The notes beneath the pieces were generated by a model. It worked only from the letters and a program-made list of their open reading frames with translations, was not told the DNA's origin and did no database searches. Of a stretch of DNA of 64,000 nt, positions 36,570 through 50,290 are shown in pieces. Source of the stretch: Pristionchus mayeri. Taxonomy: Eukaryota > Nematoda > Chromadorea > Rhabditida > Neodiplogasteridae. The stretch covers positions 56,475,257 through 56,539,256 of the forward strand of contig BTRK01000006.1 in the NCBI GenBank assembly GCA_036245805.1, read 5' to 3'. The number at the start of each line of letters is the position of its first letter. The stretch's first letter is position 1. Both the position numbers and the translations under genes were made by a program.

Positions 36570-39500
36570 GGCTCTTCAATAATTTTTTGAATGCGTCGCT
36601 AGTGCTGGTTTTTCGCAAAGTGATCGCTATCTGGATGCATGCAAGACCGATTCTTTGAAATGGAGCTACATTCTGTAAGGTCAAATGTTAAGCACGGTCT
36701 GTTTATCATCTCTCCTTTTTACGGAGTCCATATCAGCGAACTTGTCTCTCCGATAAATTTTTGAAAGAGTCGTCTAGTGCTCGTTTTTCACAAAGTGATA
36801 GTCTTTCTGGATGCATGCAAGACGTATTCATTAAAATGAAGCTACATTCTCTAAGGCCAAATGTTAAGCACGGTCTGTTCATCATCTCTCCTTTTTACTG
36901 GGTCCATATCAGCGAACTTGTCTCTCCGATAAATTTTTGAATGCGTCGTCTAGTGCTCGTTTTTCACAAAGTGATAGTCTTTCTGGATGCATGCAAGACG
37001 TATTCATTAAAATGAAGGTACATTCTCTAAGGCCAAATGTTAAGCACGGTCTGTTCATCATCTCTCCTTTATACTGGGTCCATATCAGCGAACTTGTCTC
37101 TCCGATAAATTTTTGAAAGCGTCGTCTAGTGCTCGTTTTTCACAAAGTGATCGTCTTTCTCGATGCGTGCAAGACCGATTCTTTGAAATGGAGCTACATT
37201 CTGTAAGGCCAAATGTTAAGCACGGTCATGTCATCATCCCTAATTTTTACTGAGTCCATATCAGCGAACTTGTCTCTCCGATAAATTTTTGAAAGCGTCG
37301 TCTAGTGCTCGTTTTTCACAAAGTGATAGTCTTTCTGGATGCATGCAAGACGTATTCATTAAAATGAAGCTACATTCTCTAAGGCCAAATGTTAAGCACG
37401 GTCTGTTCATCATCTCTCCTTTTTACTGGGTCCATATCAGCGAACTTGTCTCTCCGATAAATTTTTGAAAGCGTCGTCTAGTGCTCGTTTTTCACAAAGT
37501 GATAGTCTTTCTGGATGCATGCAAGACGTATTCATTAAAATGAAGCTACATTCTCTAAGGCCAAATGTTAAGCACGGTCTGTTCATCATCTCTCCTTTTT
37601 ACTGGGTCCATATCAGCGAACTTGTCTCTCCGATAAATTTTTGAAAGAGTCGTCTAGTGCTCGTTTTTCACAAAGTGATCGTCTTTCTCGATGCGTGCAA
37701 GACCGATTCTTTGAAATGGAGCTACATTCTGTAAGGCCAAATGTTAAGCACGGTCATGTCATCATCTCTAATTTTTACTGAGTCCATATCAGCGAAATTG
37801 TCTCTCCGATAAATTTTTGAAAGTGTCGTCTAGTGCTCGTTTTTCACAAAGTGATAGTCTTTCTGGATGCATGCAAGACGTATTCATTAAAATGAAGCTA
37901 CATTCTGTAAGGCCAAATGTTAAGCACAGTCTGTTCATCATCTCGACTTTTTATTGGGTCCGTATCAGCGAACTTGGCTCTTCAATAATTTTTTGAATGC
38001 GTCGCTAGTGCTGGTTTTTCGCAAAGTGATCGCTATCTGGATGCATGCAAGACCGATTCTTTGAAATGGAGCTACATTCTGTAAGGCCAAATGTTAAGCA
38101 CGGTCTGTTTATCATCTCTCCTTTTTACTGAGTCCATATCAGCGAACTTGTCTCTCCGATAAATTTTTGAAAGTGTCGTCTAGTGCTCGTTTTTCACAAA
38201 GTGATAGTCTTTCTGGATGCATGCAAGACGTATTCATTAAAATGAAGCTACATTCTCTAAGGCCAAATGTTAAGCACGGTCTGTTCATCATCTCTCCTTT
38301 TTACTGGGTCCATATCAGCGAACTTGTCTCTCCGATAAATTTTTGAATGCGTCGTCTAGTGCTCGTTTTTCACAAAGTGATAGTCTTTCTGGATGCATGC
38401 AAGACGTATTCATTAAAATGAAGGTACATTCTCTAAGGCCAAATGTTAAGCACGGTCTGTTCATCATCTCTCCTTTATACTGGGTCCATATCAGCGAACT
38501 TGTCTCTCCGATAAATTTTTGAAAGCGTCGTCTAGTGCTCGTTTTTCACAAAGTGATCGTCTTTCTCGATGCGTGCAAGACCGATTCTTTGAAATGGAGC
38601 TACATTCTGTAAGGCCAAATGTTAAGCACGGTCATGTCATCATCCCTAATTTTTACTGAGTCCATATCAGCGAACTTGTCTCTCCGATAAATTTTTGAAA
38701 GCGTCGTCTAGTGCTCGTTTTTCACAAAGTGATAGTCTTTCTGGATGCATGCAAGACGTATTCATTAAAATGAAGCTACATTCTCTAAGGCCAAATGTTA
38801 AGCACGGTCTGTTCATCATCTCTCCTTTTTACTGGGTCCATATCAGCGAACTTGTCTCTCCGATAAATTTTTGAAAGCGTCGTCTAGTGCTCGTTTTTCA
38901 CAAAGTGATAGTCTTTCTGGATGCATGCAAGACGTATTCATTAAAATGAAGCTACATTCTCTAAGGCCAAATGTTAAGCACGGTCTGTTCATCATCTCTC
39001 CTTTTTACTGGGTCCATATCAGCGAACTTGTCTCTCCGATAAATTTTTGAAAGAGTCGTCTAGTGCTCGTTTTTCACAAAGTGATCGTCTTTCTCGATGC
39101 GTGCAAGACCGATTCTTTGAAATGGAGCTACATTCTGTAAGGCCAAATGTTAAGCACGGTCATGTCATCATCTCTAATTTTTACTGAGTCCATATCAGCG
39201 AAATTGTCTCTCCGATAAATTTTTGAAAGTGTCGTCTAGTGCTCGTTTTTCACAAAGTGATAGTCTTTCTGGATGCATGCAAGACGTATTCATTAAAATG
39301 AAGCTACATTCTGTAAGGCCAAATGTTAAGCACAGTCTGTTCATCATCTCGACTTTTTATTGGGTCCGTATCAGCGAACTTGGCTCTTCAATAATTTTTT
39401 GAATGCGTCGCTAGTGCTGGTTTTTCGCAAAGTGATCGCTATCTGGATGCATGCAAGACCGATTCTTTGAAATGGAGCTACATTCTGTAAGGCCAAATGT

Positions 39501-40430
39501 TAAGCACGGTCTGTTTATCATCTCTCCTTTTTACTGAGTCCATATCAGCGAACTTGTCTCTCCGATAAATTTTTGAAAGTGTCGTCTAGTGCTCGTTTTT
39601 CACAAAGTGATAGTCTTTCTGGATGCATGCAAGACGTATTCATTAAAATGAAGCTACATTCTCTAAGGCCAAATGTTAAGCACGGTCTGTTCATCATCTC
39701 TCCTTTTTACTGGGTCCATATCAGCGAACTTGTCTCTCCGATAAATTTTTGAATGCGTCGTCTAGTGCTCGTTTTTCACAAAGTGATAGTCTTTCTGGAT
39801 GCATGCAAGACGTATTCATTAAAATGAAGGTACATTCTCTAAGGCCAAATGTTAAGCACGGTCTGTTCATCATCTCTCCTTTATACTGGGTCCATATCAG
39901 CGAACTTGTCTCTCCGATAAATTTTTGAAAGCGTCGTCTAGTGCTCGTTTTTCACAAAGTGATCGTCTTTCTCGATGCGTGCAAGACCGATTCTTTGAAA
40001 TGGAGCTACATTCTGTAAGGCCAAATGTTAAGCACGGTCATGTCATCATCCCTAATTTTTACTGAGTCCATATCAGCGAACTTGTCTCTCCGATAAATTT
40101 TTGAAAGCGTCGTCTAGTGCTCGTTTTTCACAAAGTGATAGTCTTTCTGGATGCATGCAAGACGTATTCATTAAAATGAAGCTACATTCTCTAAGGCCAA
40201 ATGTTAAGCACGGTCTGTTCATCATCTCTCCTTTTTACTGGGTCCATATCAGCGAACTTGTCTCTCCGATAAATTTTTGAAAGCGTCGTCTAGTGCTCGT
40301 TTTTCACAAAGTGATAGTCTTTCTGGATGCATGCAAGACGTATTCATTAAAATGAAGCTACATTCTCTAAGGCCAAATGTTAAGCACGGTCTGTTCATCA
40401 TCTCTCCTTTTTACTGGGTCCATATCAGCG
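36570..40430. repeat. Family B octameric HOR, 1,406 bp
   Basis: Nearly three copies. GGCTCTTCAATAA is at 36,570, 37,976 and 39,382, two steps of 1,406 bp (8 x 176 less the two 1-bp losses of the B4 unit). Within each copy the order of subtypes repeats: B4, a GAAAGTGTCG unit, a GAATGCGTCG unit with GAAGGTACATT, a B2 unit ending CATCATCCCTAA, two B1 units, and a GAAAGAGTCG B2 unit. The third copy changes near 40,440 (GAAAGTGTCG in place of GAAAGAGTCG). Confidence 0.9.
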
Positions 40431-40994
40431 AACTTGTCTCTCCGATAAATTTTTGAAAGTGTCGTCTAGTGCTCGTTTTTCACAAAGTGATAGTCTTTCT
40501 GGATGCATGCAAGACGTATTCATTAAAATGAAGCTACATTCTCTAAGGCCAAATGTTAAGCACGGTCTGTTCATCATCTCTCCTTTTTACTGGGTCCATA
40601 TCAGCGAACTTGTCTCTCCGATAAATTTTTGAAAGTGTCGTCTAGTGCTCGTTTTTCACAAAGTGATAGTCTTTCTGGATGCATGCAAGACGTATTCATT
40701 AAAATGAAGCTACATTCTCTAAGGCCAAATGTTAAGCACGGTCTGTTCATCATCTCGACTTTTTATTGGGTCCGTATCAGCGAACTTGGCTCTTCAATAA
40801 TTTTTTGAATGCGTCGTCTAGTGCTCGTTTTTCACAAAGTGATCGTCTTTCTCGATGCGTGCAAGACCGATTCTTTGAAATGGAGCTACATTCTGTAAGG
40901 CCAAATGTTAAGCACGGTCATGTCATCATCTCGACTTTTTATTGGGTCCGTATCAGCGAACTTGGCTCTTCAATAATTTTTTGAATGCGTCGTC

Positions 40995-43900
40995 TAGTGC
41001 TCGTTTTTCACAAAGTGATCGTCTTTCTCGATGCGTGCAAGACGTATTCATTGAAATTAAGCTGCATTCTCTACGGGGAAATGTTAAGCACGGTCTGTTC
41101 ATCATCTCTCCTTTTTACTGGGTCCATATCAGCGAACTTGTCTCTCCGATAAATTTTTGAAAGCGTCGTCTAGTGCTCGTTTTTCACAAAGTGATAGTCT
41201 TTCTGGATGCATGCAAGACGTATTCATTAAAATGAAGCTACATTCTCTAAGGCCAAATGTTAAGCACGGTCTGTTCATCATCTCGACTTTTTATTGGGTC
41301 CGTATCAGCGAACTTGGCTCTTCAATAATTTTTTGAATGCGTCGTCTAGTGCTCGTTTTTCACAAAGTGATAGTCTTTCTGGATGCATGCAAGACGTATT
41401 CATTAAAATGAAGCTACATTCTCTAAGGCCAAATGTTAAGCACGGTCTGTTCATCATCTCGACTTTTTATTGGGTCCGTATCAGCGAACTTGGCTCTCCG
41501 ATAAATTTTTGAAAGCGTCGTCTAGTGCTGGTTTTTCGCAAAGTGATCGCTATCTGGATGCATGCAAGACCGATTCTTTGAAATGGAGCAACATTCTGTA
41601 AGGCCAAATGTTAAGCACGGTCTGTTTATCATCTCTCCTTTTTACTGAGTCCATATCAGCGAACTTGTCTCTCCGATAAATTTTTGAAAGTGTCGTCCAG
41701 TGCTCGTTTTTCACAAAGTGATAGTCTTTCTGGATGCATGCAAGACGTATTCATTAAAATGAAGCTACATTCTCTAATGCCAAATGTTAAGCACGGTCTG
41801 TTCATCATCTCGACTTTTTATTGGGTCCGTATCAGCGAACTTGGCTCTTCAATAATTTTTTGAATGCGTCGTCTAGTGCTCGTTTTTCACAAAGTGATAG
41901 TCTTTCTGGATGCATGCAAGACGTATTCATTAAAATGAAGCTACATTCTGTAAGGCCAAATGTTAAGCACGGTCATGTCATCATCTCTAATTTTTACTGG
42001 GTCCATATCAGCGAACTTGTCTCTCCGCTAAATTTTTGAAAGCGTCGTCTAGTGCTCGTTGTTCACAAAGTGATAGTCTTTCTGGATGCATGCAAGACGT
42101 ATTCATTAAAATGAAGCTACATTCTCTAAGGCCAAATGTTAAGCACGGTCTGTTCATCATCTCTCCTTTTTACTGAGTCCATATCAGCGAACTTGTCTCT
42201 CCGATAAATTTTTGAAAGCGTCGTCTAGTGCTCGTTGTTCACAAAGTGATAGTCTTTCTGGATGCATGCAAGACGTATTCATTAAAATGAAGCTACATTC
42301 TCTAAGGCCAAATGTTAAGCACGGTCTGTTTATCATCTCTCCTTTTTACTGAGTCCATATCAGCGAACTTGTCTCTCCGATAAATTTTTGAAAGCGTCGT
42401 CTAGTGCTCGTTTTTCACAAAGTGATCGTCTTTCTCGATGCGTGCAAGACCGATTCTTTGAAATGGAGCTACATTCTGTAAGGCCAAATGTTAAGCACGG
42501 TCATGTCATCATCTCTAATTTTTACTGAGTCCATATCAGCGAACTTGTCTCTCCGATAAATTTTTGAAAGTGTCGTCTAGTGCTCGTTTTTCACAAAGTG
42601 ATAGTCTTTCTGGATGCATGCAAGACGTATTCATTAAAATGAAGCTACATTCTCTAAGGCCAAATGTTAAGCACGGTCTGTTCATCATCTCTCCTTTTTA
42701 CTGGGTCCATATCAGCGAACTTGTCTCTCCGATAAATTTTTGAAAGTGTCGTCTAGTGCTCGTTTTTCACAAAGTGATCGTCTTTCTCGATGCGTGCAAG
42801 ACGTATTCATTGAAATTAAGCTGCATTCTCTACGGGGAAATGTTAAGCACGGTCTGTTCATCATCTCTCCTTTTTACTGGGTCCATATCAGCGAACTTGT
42901 CTCTCCGATAAATTTTTGAAAGCGTCGTCTAGTGCTCGTTTTTCACAAAGTGATAGTCTTTCTGGATGCATGCAAGACGTATTCATTAAAATGAAGCTAC
43001 ATTCTCTAAGGCCAAATGTTAAGCACGGTCTGTTCATCATCTCGACTTTTTATTGGGTCCGTATCAGCGAACTTGGCTCTTCAATAATTTTTTGAATGCG
43101 TCGTCTAGTGCTCGTTTTTCACAAAGTGATAGTCTTTCTGGATGCATGCAAGACGTATTCATTAAAATGAAGCTACATTCTCTAAGGCCAAATGTTAAGC
43201 ACGGTCTGTTCATCATCTCGACTTTTTATTGGGTCCGTATCAGCGAACTTGGCTCTCCGATAAATTTTTGAAAGCGTCGTCTAGTGCTGGTTTTTCGCAA
43301 AGTGATCGCTATCTGGATGCATGCAAGACCGATTCTTTGAAATGGAGCAACATTCTGTAAGGCCAAATGTTAAGCACGGTCTGTTTATCATCTCTCCTTT
43401 TTACTGAGTCCATATCAGCGAACTTGTCTCTCCGATAAATTTTTGAAAGTGTCGTCCAGTGCTCGTTTTTCACAAAGTGATAGTCTTTCTGGATGCATGC
43501 AAGACGTATTCATTAAAATGAAGCTACATTCTCTAATGCCAAATGTTAAGCACGGTCTGTTCATCATCTCGACTTTTTATTGGGTCCGTATCAGCGAACT
43601 TGGCTCTTCAATAATTTTTTGAATGCGTCGTCTAGTGCTCGTTTTTCACAAAGTGATAGTCTTTCTGGATGCATGCAAGACGTATTCATTAAAATGAAGC
43701 TACATTCTGTAAGGCCAAATGTTAAGCACGGTCATGTCATCATCTCTAATTTTTACTGGGTCCATATCAGCGAACTTGTCTCTCCGCTAAATTTTTGAAA
43801 GCGTCGTCTAGTGCTCGTTGTTCACAAAGTGATAGTCTTTCTGGATGCATGCAAGACGTATTCATTAAAATGAAGCTACATTCTCTAAGGCCAAATGTTA

Positions 43901-44150
43901 AGCACGGTCTGTTCATCATCTCTCCTTTTTACTGAGTCCATATCAGCGAACTTGTCTCTCCGATAAATTTTTGAAAGCGTCGTCTAGTGCTCGTTGTTCA
44001 CAAAGTGATAGTCTTTCTGGATGCATGCAAGACGTATTCATTAAAATGAAGCTACATTCTCTAAGGCCAAATGTTAAGCACGGTCTGTTTATCATCTCTC
44101 CTTTTTACTGAGTCCATATCAGCGAACTTGTCTCTCCGATAAATTTTTGA
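40995..44150. repeat. Family B decameric HOR, 1,759 bp
   Basis: Two copies, about 40,995-42,753 and 42,754-44,150. ACGGGGAAATG is at 41,073 and 42,832 (1,759 apart). The same offset links GTCGTCCAGTG, CTCTAATGCC, CCGCTAAATTT and GTTGTTCAC variants. The right copy diverges near 44,150 (GAAAGTGTCG for GAAAGCGTCG). Chance 72-codon frames recur at the same offset (41,294 and 43,053; 41,821 and 43,580), confirming that they follow the repeat and are not selected genes. Confidence 0.85.
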
Positions 44151-47100
44151 AAGTGTCGTCTAGTGCTCGTTTTTCACAAAGTGATAGTCTTTCTGGATGC
44201 ATGCAAGACGTATTCATTAAAATGAAGCTACATTCTCTAAGGCCAAATGTTAAACACGGTCTGTTCATCATCTCTCCTTTTTACTGGGTCCATATCAGCG
44301 AACTTGTCTCTCCGATAAATTTTTGAAAGCGTCGTCTAGTGCTCGTTTTTCACAAAGTGATAGTCTTTCTGGATGCATGCAAGACGTATTCATTAAAATG
44401 AAGCTACATTCTGTAAGGCCAAATGTTAAGCACGGTCTGTTCATCATCTCGACTTTTTATTGGGTCCGTATCAGCGAACTTGTCTCTCCGATAAATTTTT
44501 GAAAGCGTCGCTAGTGCTGGTTTTTCGCAAAGTGATCGTCTTTCTGGATGCATGCAAGACGTATTCATTGAAATTAAGCTGCGTTCTCTAAGGCCAAATG
44601 TTAAGCACGGTCTGTTCATCATCTCGACTTTTTTATTGGGTCCGTATCAGCGAACTTGGCTCTTCAATAATTTTTTGAATGCGTCGCTAGTGCTGGTTTT
44701 TCGCAAAGTGATCGCTATCTGGATGCATGCAAGATGTATTCATTGAAATTAAGCTGCATTCTCTACGGGGAAATGTTAAGCACGGTCTGTTCATCATCTC
44801 GACTTTTTACTGGGTCCGTATCAGCGAACTTGGCTCTCCGATAAATTTTTGAAAGCGTCGCTAGTTCAGGTTTTTCATAAAATGATCGTCTTTCTGGATG
44901 CATGCAAGACGTATTCATTAAAATGAAGCTGCATTCTCTAAGGCCAAATGTTAAGCACGGTCTGTTTATCATCTTTCCTTTTTACTGAGTCCATATCAGC
45001 GAACTTGTCTCTCCGATAAATTTTTGAAAGTGTCGTCTAGTGCTCGTTTTTCACAAAGTGATAGTCTTTCTGGATGCATGCAAGACGTATTCATTAAAAT
45101 GAAGCTACATTCTCTAAGGCCAAATGTTAAGCACGGTCCGTTCATCATCTTTCCTTTTTACTGGGTCCATATCAGCGAACTTGTCTCTCCGATAAATTTT
45201 TGAAAGCGTCGTCTAGTGCTCGTTTTTCACAAAGTGATCGTCTTTCTCGATGCGTGCAAGACCGATTCTTTGAAATGGAGCTACATTCTGTAAGGCCAAA
45301 TGTTAAGCACGGTCATGTCATCATCTCTAATTTTTACTGAGTCCATATCAGCGAACTTGTCTCTCCGATAAATTTTTGAAAGTGTCGTCTAGTGCTCGTT
45401 TTTCACAAAGTGATAGTCTTTCTGGATGCATGCAAGACGTATTCATTAAAATGAAGCTACATTCTCTAAGGCCAAATGTTAAGCACGGTCTGTTTATCAT
45501 CTCTCCTTTTTACTGAGTCCATATCAGCGAACTTGTCTCTCCGATAAATTTTTGAAAGTGTCGTCTAGTGCTCGTTTTTCACAAAGTGATAGTCTTTCTG
45601 GATGCATACAAGACGTATTCATTAAAATGAAGCTACATTCTCTAAGGCCAAATGTTAAGCACGGTCTGTTCATCATCTCGACTTTTTATTGGGTCCGTAT
45701 CAGCGAACTTGTCTCTCCGATAAATTTTTGAAAGTGTCGTCTAGTGCTCGTTTTTCACAAAGTGATAGTCTTTCTGGATGCATACAAGACGTATTCATTA
45801 AAATGAAGCTACATTCTCTAAGGCCAAATGTTAAGCACGGTCTGTTCATCATCTCGACTTTTTATTGGGTCCGTATCAGCGAACTTGTCTCTCCGATAAA
45901 TTTTTGAAAGCGTCGCTAGTGCTGGTTTTTCGCAAAATGATCGTCTTTCTGGATGCATGCAAGACGTATTCATTGAAATTAAGCTGCATTCTCTAAGGCC
46001 AAATGTTAAGCACGGTCTGTTCATCATCTCTCATTTTTACTGGGTCCATATCAGCGAACTTGTCTCTCCGATAAATTTTTGAAAGCGTCGTCTAGTGCTC
46101 GTTTTTCACAAAGTGATAGTCTTTCTCGATGCGTGCAAGACCGATTCTTTGAAATGGAGCTACATTCTGTAAGGCCAAATGTTAAGCACGGTCATGTCAT
46201 CATCTCTAATTTTTACTGAGTCCATATCAGCGAACTTGTCTCTCCGATAAATTTTTGAAAGTGTCGTCTAATGCTCGTTTTTCACAAAGTGATAGTCTTT
46301 CTGGATGCATGCAAGACGTATTCATTAAAATGAAGCTACATTCTCTAAGGCCAAATGTTAAGCACGGTCTGTTCATCATCTCGACTTTTTATTGGGTCCG
46401 TATCAGCGAACTTGTCTCTCCGATAAATTTTTGAAAGCGTCGCTAGTGCTGGTTTTTCGCAAAGTGATCGTCTTTCTGGATGCATGCAAGACGTATTCAT
46501 TGAAATTAAGCTGCATTCTCTAAGGCCAAATGTTAAGCACGGTCTGTTCATCATCTCGACTTTTTATTGGGTCCGTATCAGCGAACTTGGCTCTTCAATA
46601 ATTTTTTGAATGCGTCGCTAGTGCTGGTTTTTCGCAAAGTGATCGCTATCTGGATGCATGCAAGATGTATTCATTGAAATTAAGCTGCATTCTCTACGGG
46701 GAAATGTTAAGCACGGTCTGCTCATCATCTCGACTTTTTACTGGGTCCGTATCAGCGAACTTGGCTCTCCGATAAATTTTTGAAAGCGTCGCTAGTTCTG
46801 GTTTTTCATAAAATGATCGTCTTTCTGGATGCATGCAAGACGTATTCATTAAAATGAAGCTACATTCTGTAAGGCCAAATGTTAAGCACGGTCATGTCAT
46901 CATCTCTAATTTTTACTGGGTCCATATCAGCGAACTTGTCTCTCCGCTAAATTTTTGAAAGCGTCGTCTAGTGCTCGTTGTTCACAAAGTGATCGTCTTT
47001 CTCGATGCGTGCAAGACGTATTCATTAAAATGAAGCTACATTCTCTAAGGCCAAATGTTAAGCACGGTCTGTTCATCATCCCTCCTTTTTACTGAGTCCA

Positions 47101-50100
47101 TATCAGCGAACTTGTCTCTCCGATAAATTTTTGAAAGCGTCGTCTAGTGCTCGTTGTTCACAAAGTGATCGTCTTTCTCGATGCGTGCAAGACGTATTCA
47201 TTAAAATGAAGCTACATTCTCTAAGGCCAAATGTTAAGCACGGTCATGTCATCATCTCTAATTTTTACTGAGTCCATATCAGCGAACTTGTCTCTCCGAT
47301 AAATTTTTGAAAGCGTCGTCTAGTGCTCGTTGTTCACAAAGTGATCGTCTTTCTCGATGCGTGCAAGACGTATTCATTAAAATGAAGCTACATTCTCTAA
47401 GGCCAAATGTTAAGCACGGTCATGTCATCATCTCTAATTTTTACTGAGTCCATATCAGCGAACTTGTCTCTCCGATAAATTTTTGAAAGTGTCGTCTAGT
47501 GCTCGTTTTTCACAAAGTGATAGTCTTTCTGGATGCATGCAAGACGTATTCATTAAAATGAAGCTACATTCTCTAAGGCCAAATGTTAAGCACGGTCTGT
47601 TTATCATCTCTCCTTTTTACTGAGTCCATATCAGCGAACTTGTCTCTCCGATAAATTTTTGAAAGTGTCGTCTAGTGCTCGTTTTTCACAAAGTGATAGT
47701 CTTTCTGGATGCATACAAGACGTATTCATTAAAATGAAGCTACATTCTCTAAGGCCAAATGTTAAGCACGGTCTGTTCATCATCTCGACTTTTTATTGGG
47801 TCCGTATCAGCGAACTTGTCTCTCCGATAAATTTTTGAAAGCGTCGCTAGTGCTGGTTTTTCGCAAAATGATCGTCTTTCTGGATGCATGCAAGACGTAT
47901 TCATTGAAATTAAGCTGCATTCTCTAAGGCCAAATGTTAAGCACGGTCTGTTCATCATCTCGACTTTTTATTGGGTCCGTATCAGCGAACTTGGCTCTTC
48001 AATAATTTTTTGAATGCGTCGCTAGTGCTGGTTTTTCGCAAAGTGATCGCTATCTGGATGCATGCAAGATGTATTCATTGAAATTAAGCTGCATTCTCTA
48101 CGGGGAAATGTTAAGCACGGTCTGCTCATCATCTCGACTTTTTACTGGGTCCGTATCAGCGAACTTGGCTCTCCGATAAATTTTTGAAAGCGTCGCTAGT
48201 TCTGGTTTTTCATAAAATGATCGTCTTTCTGGATGCATGCAAGACGTATTCATTAAAATGAAGCTACATTCTGTAAGGCCAAATGTTAAGCACGGTCATG
48301 TCATCATCTCTAATTTTTACTGGGTCCATATCAGCGAACTTGTCTCTCCGCTAAATTTTTGAAAGCGTCGTCTAGTGCTCGTTTTTCACAAAGTGATAGT
48401 CTTTCTGGATGCATGCAAGACGTATTCATTAAAATGAAGCTACATTCTCTAAGGCCAAATGTTAAGCACGGTCTGTTCATCATCCCTCCTTTTTACTGAG
48501 TCCATATCAGCGAACTTGTCTCTCCGATAAATTTTTGAAAGCGTCGTCTAGTGCTCGTTGTTCACAAAGTGATCGTCTTTCTCGATGCGTGCAAGACGTA
48601 TTCATTAAAATGAAGCTACATTCTCTAAGGCCAAATGTTAAGCACGGTCTGTTCATCATCCCTCCTTTTTACTGAGTCCATATCAGCGAACTTGTCTCTC
48701 CGATAAATTTTTGAAAGCGTCGTCTAGTGCTCGTTGTTCACAAAGTGATCGTCTTTCTCGATGCGTGCAAGACCGATTCTTTGAAATGGAGCTACATTCT
48801 GTAAGGCCAAATGTTAAGCACGGTCATGTCATCATCTCTAATTTTTACTGGGTCCATATCAGCGAACTTGTCTCTCCGATAAATTTTTGAAAGCGTCGTC
48901 TAGTGCTCGTTGTTCACAAAGTGATAGTCTTTCTGGATGCATGGAAGACGTATTCATTAAAATGAAGCTACATTCTCTAAGGCCAAATGTTAAGCACGGT
49001 CTGTTTATCATCTCTCCTTTTTACTGAGTCCATATCAGCGAACTTGGCTCTCCGATAAATTTTTTAAAGCGTCGTCTAGTGCTCGTTTTTCACAACGTGA
49101 TAGACTTTCTGGATGCATACAAGACGTATTCATTAAAATGAAGCTACATTCTCTAAGGCCAAATGTTAAGCACGGTCTTTTCATCATCTCTCCTTTTTAC
49201 TGGGTCCATATCAGCGAACTTGTCTCTCCGATAAATTTTTGAAAGTGTCGTCTAGTGCTCGTTTTTCACAAAGTGATAGTCTTTCTGGATGCATACAAGA
49301 CGTATTCATTAAAATGAAGCTACATTCTCTAAGGCCAAATGTTAAGCACGGTCTGTTCATCATCTCGACTTTTTATTGGGTCCGTATCAGCGAACTTGTC
49401 TCTCCGATAAATTTTTGAAAGCGTCGCTAGTGCTGGTTTTTCGCAAAATGATCGTCTTTCTGGATGCATGCAAGACGTATTCATTGAAATTAAGCTGCAT
49501 TCTCTAAGGCCAAATGTTAAGCACGGTCTGTTCATCATCTCGACTTTTTATTGGGTCCGTATCAGCGAACTTGGCTCTTCAATAATTTTTTGAATGCGTC
49601 GCTAGTGCTGGTTTTTCGCAAAGTGATCGCTATCTGGATGCATGCAAGATGTATTCATTGAAATTAAGCTGCATTCTCTACGGGGAAATGTTAAGCACGG
49701 TCTGCTCATCATCTCGACTTTTTACTGGGTCCGTATCAGCGAACTTGGCTCTCCGATAAATTTTTGAAAGCGTCGCTAGTTCTGGTTTTTCATAAAATGA
49801 TCGTCTTTCTGGATGCATGCAAGACGTATTCATTAAAATGAAGCTACATTCTCTAAGGCCAAATGTTAAGCACGGTCTGTTTATCATCTTTCCTTTTTAC
49901 TGGGTCCATATCAGCGAACTTGTCTCTCCGATAAATTTTTGAAAGTGTCGTCTAGTGCTCGTTTTTCACAAAGTGATAGTCTTTTGTGGATGCATGCAAG
50001 ACGTATTCATTAAAATGAAGCTACATTCTGTAAGGCCAAATGTTAAGCAAGGTCATGTCATCATCTCTAATTTTTACTGGGTCCATATCAGCGAACTTGT

Positions 50101-50290
50101 CTCTCCGCTAAATTTTTGAAAGCGTCGTCTAGTGCTCGTTTTTCACAAAGTGATAGTCTTTCTGGATGCATGCAAGACGTATTCATTAAAATGAAGCTAC
50201 ATTCTCTAAGGCCAAATGTTAAGCACGGTCTGTTTATCATCTCTCCTTTTTACTGAGTCCATATCAGCGAACTTGGCTCTCCGATAAATT
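44150..50290. repeat. Family B mixed region with B3-B4 clusters
   Basis: B3 units (GTCGCTAGTGCTGG, GAAATTAAGCTGC, CATCTCGACTTTT) followed by B4 units (GGCTCTTCAATAA, then TACGGGGAAATG) form a recognisable cluster. The GGCTCTTCAAT marker is at 44,658, 46,589, 47,993 and 49,573, giving steps of 1,931, 1,404 and 1,580 (11, 8 and 9 monomers less 4-5 single-base losses). A GCATACAAG variant at 45,605 and 45,781 shows a one-monomer duplication. Copy number between markers has therefore changed by whole monomers. Confidence 0.8.

Larger units (their letters stand above)
34792..36570. repeat. Family B, first units after the junction
   Basis: About ten units of mixed subtype. The first two carry B2 features (TCGATGCGTGCAAGACC, TTTGAAATGGAG, GGTCATGTCATC). 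The B4 unit, marked by GGCTCTTCAATAA and the 1-bp-short GTCGCTAG, is at 35,341 and next at 36,570, a step of 1,229 bp (7 monomers less 3 bases). The edge units are as close to consensus as those deep inside the array. Confidence 0.8.
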
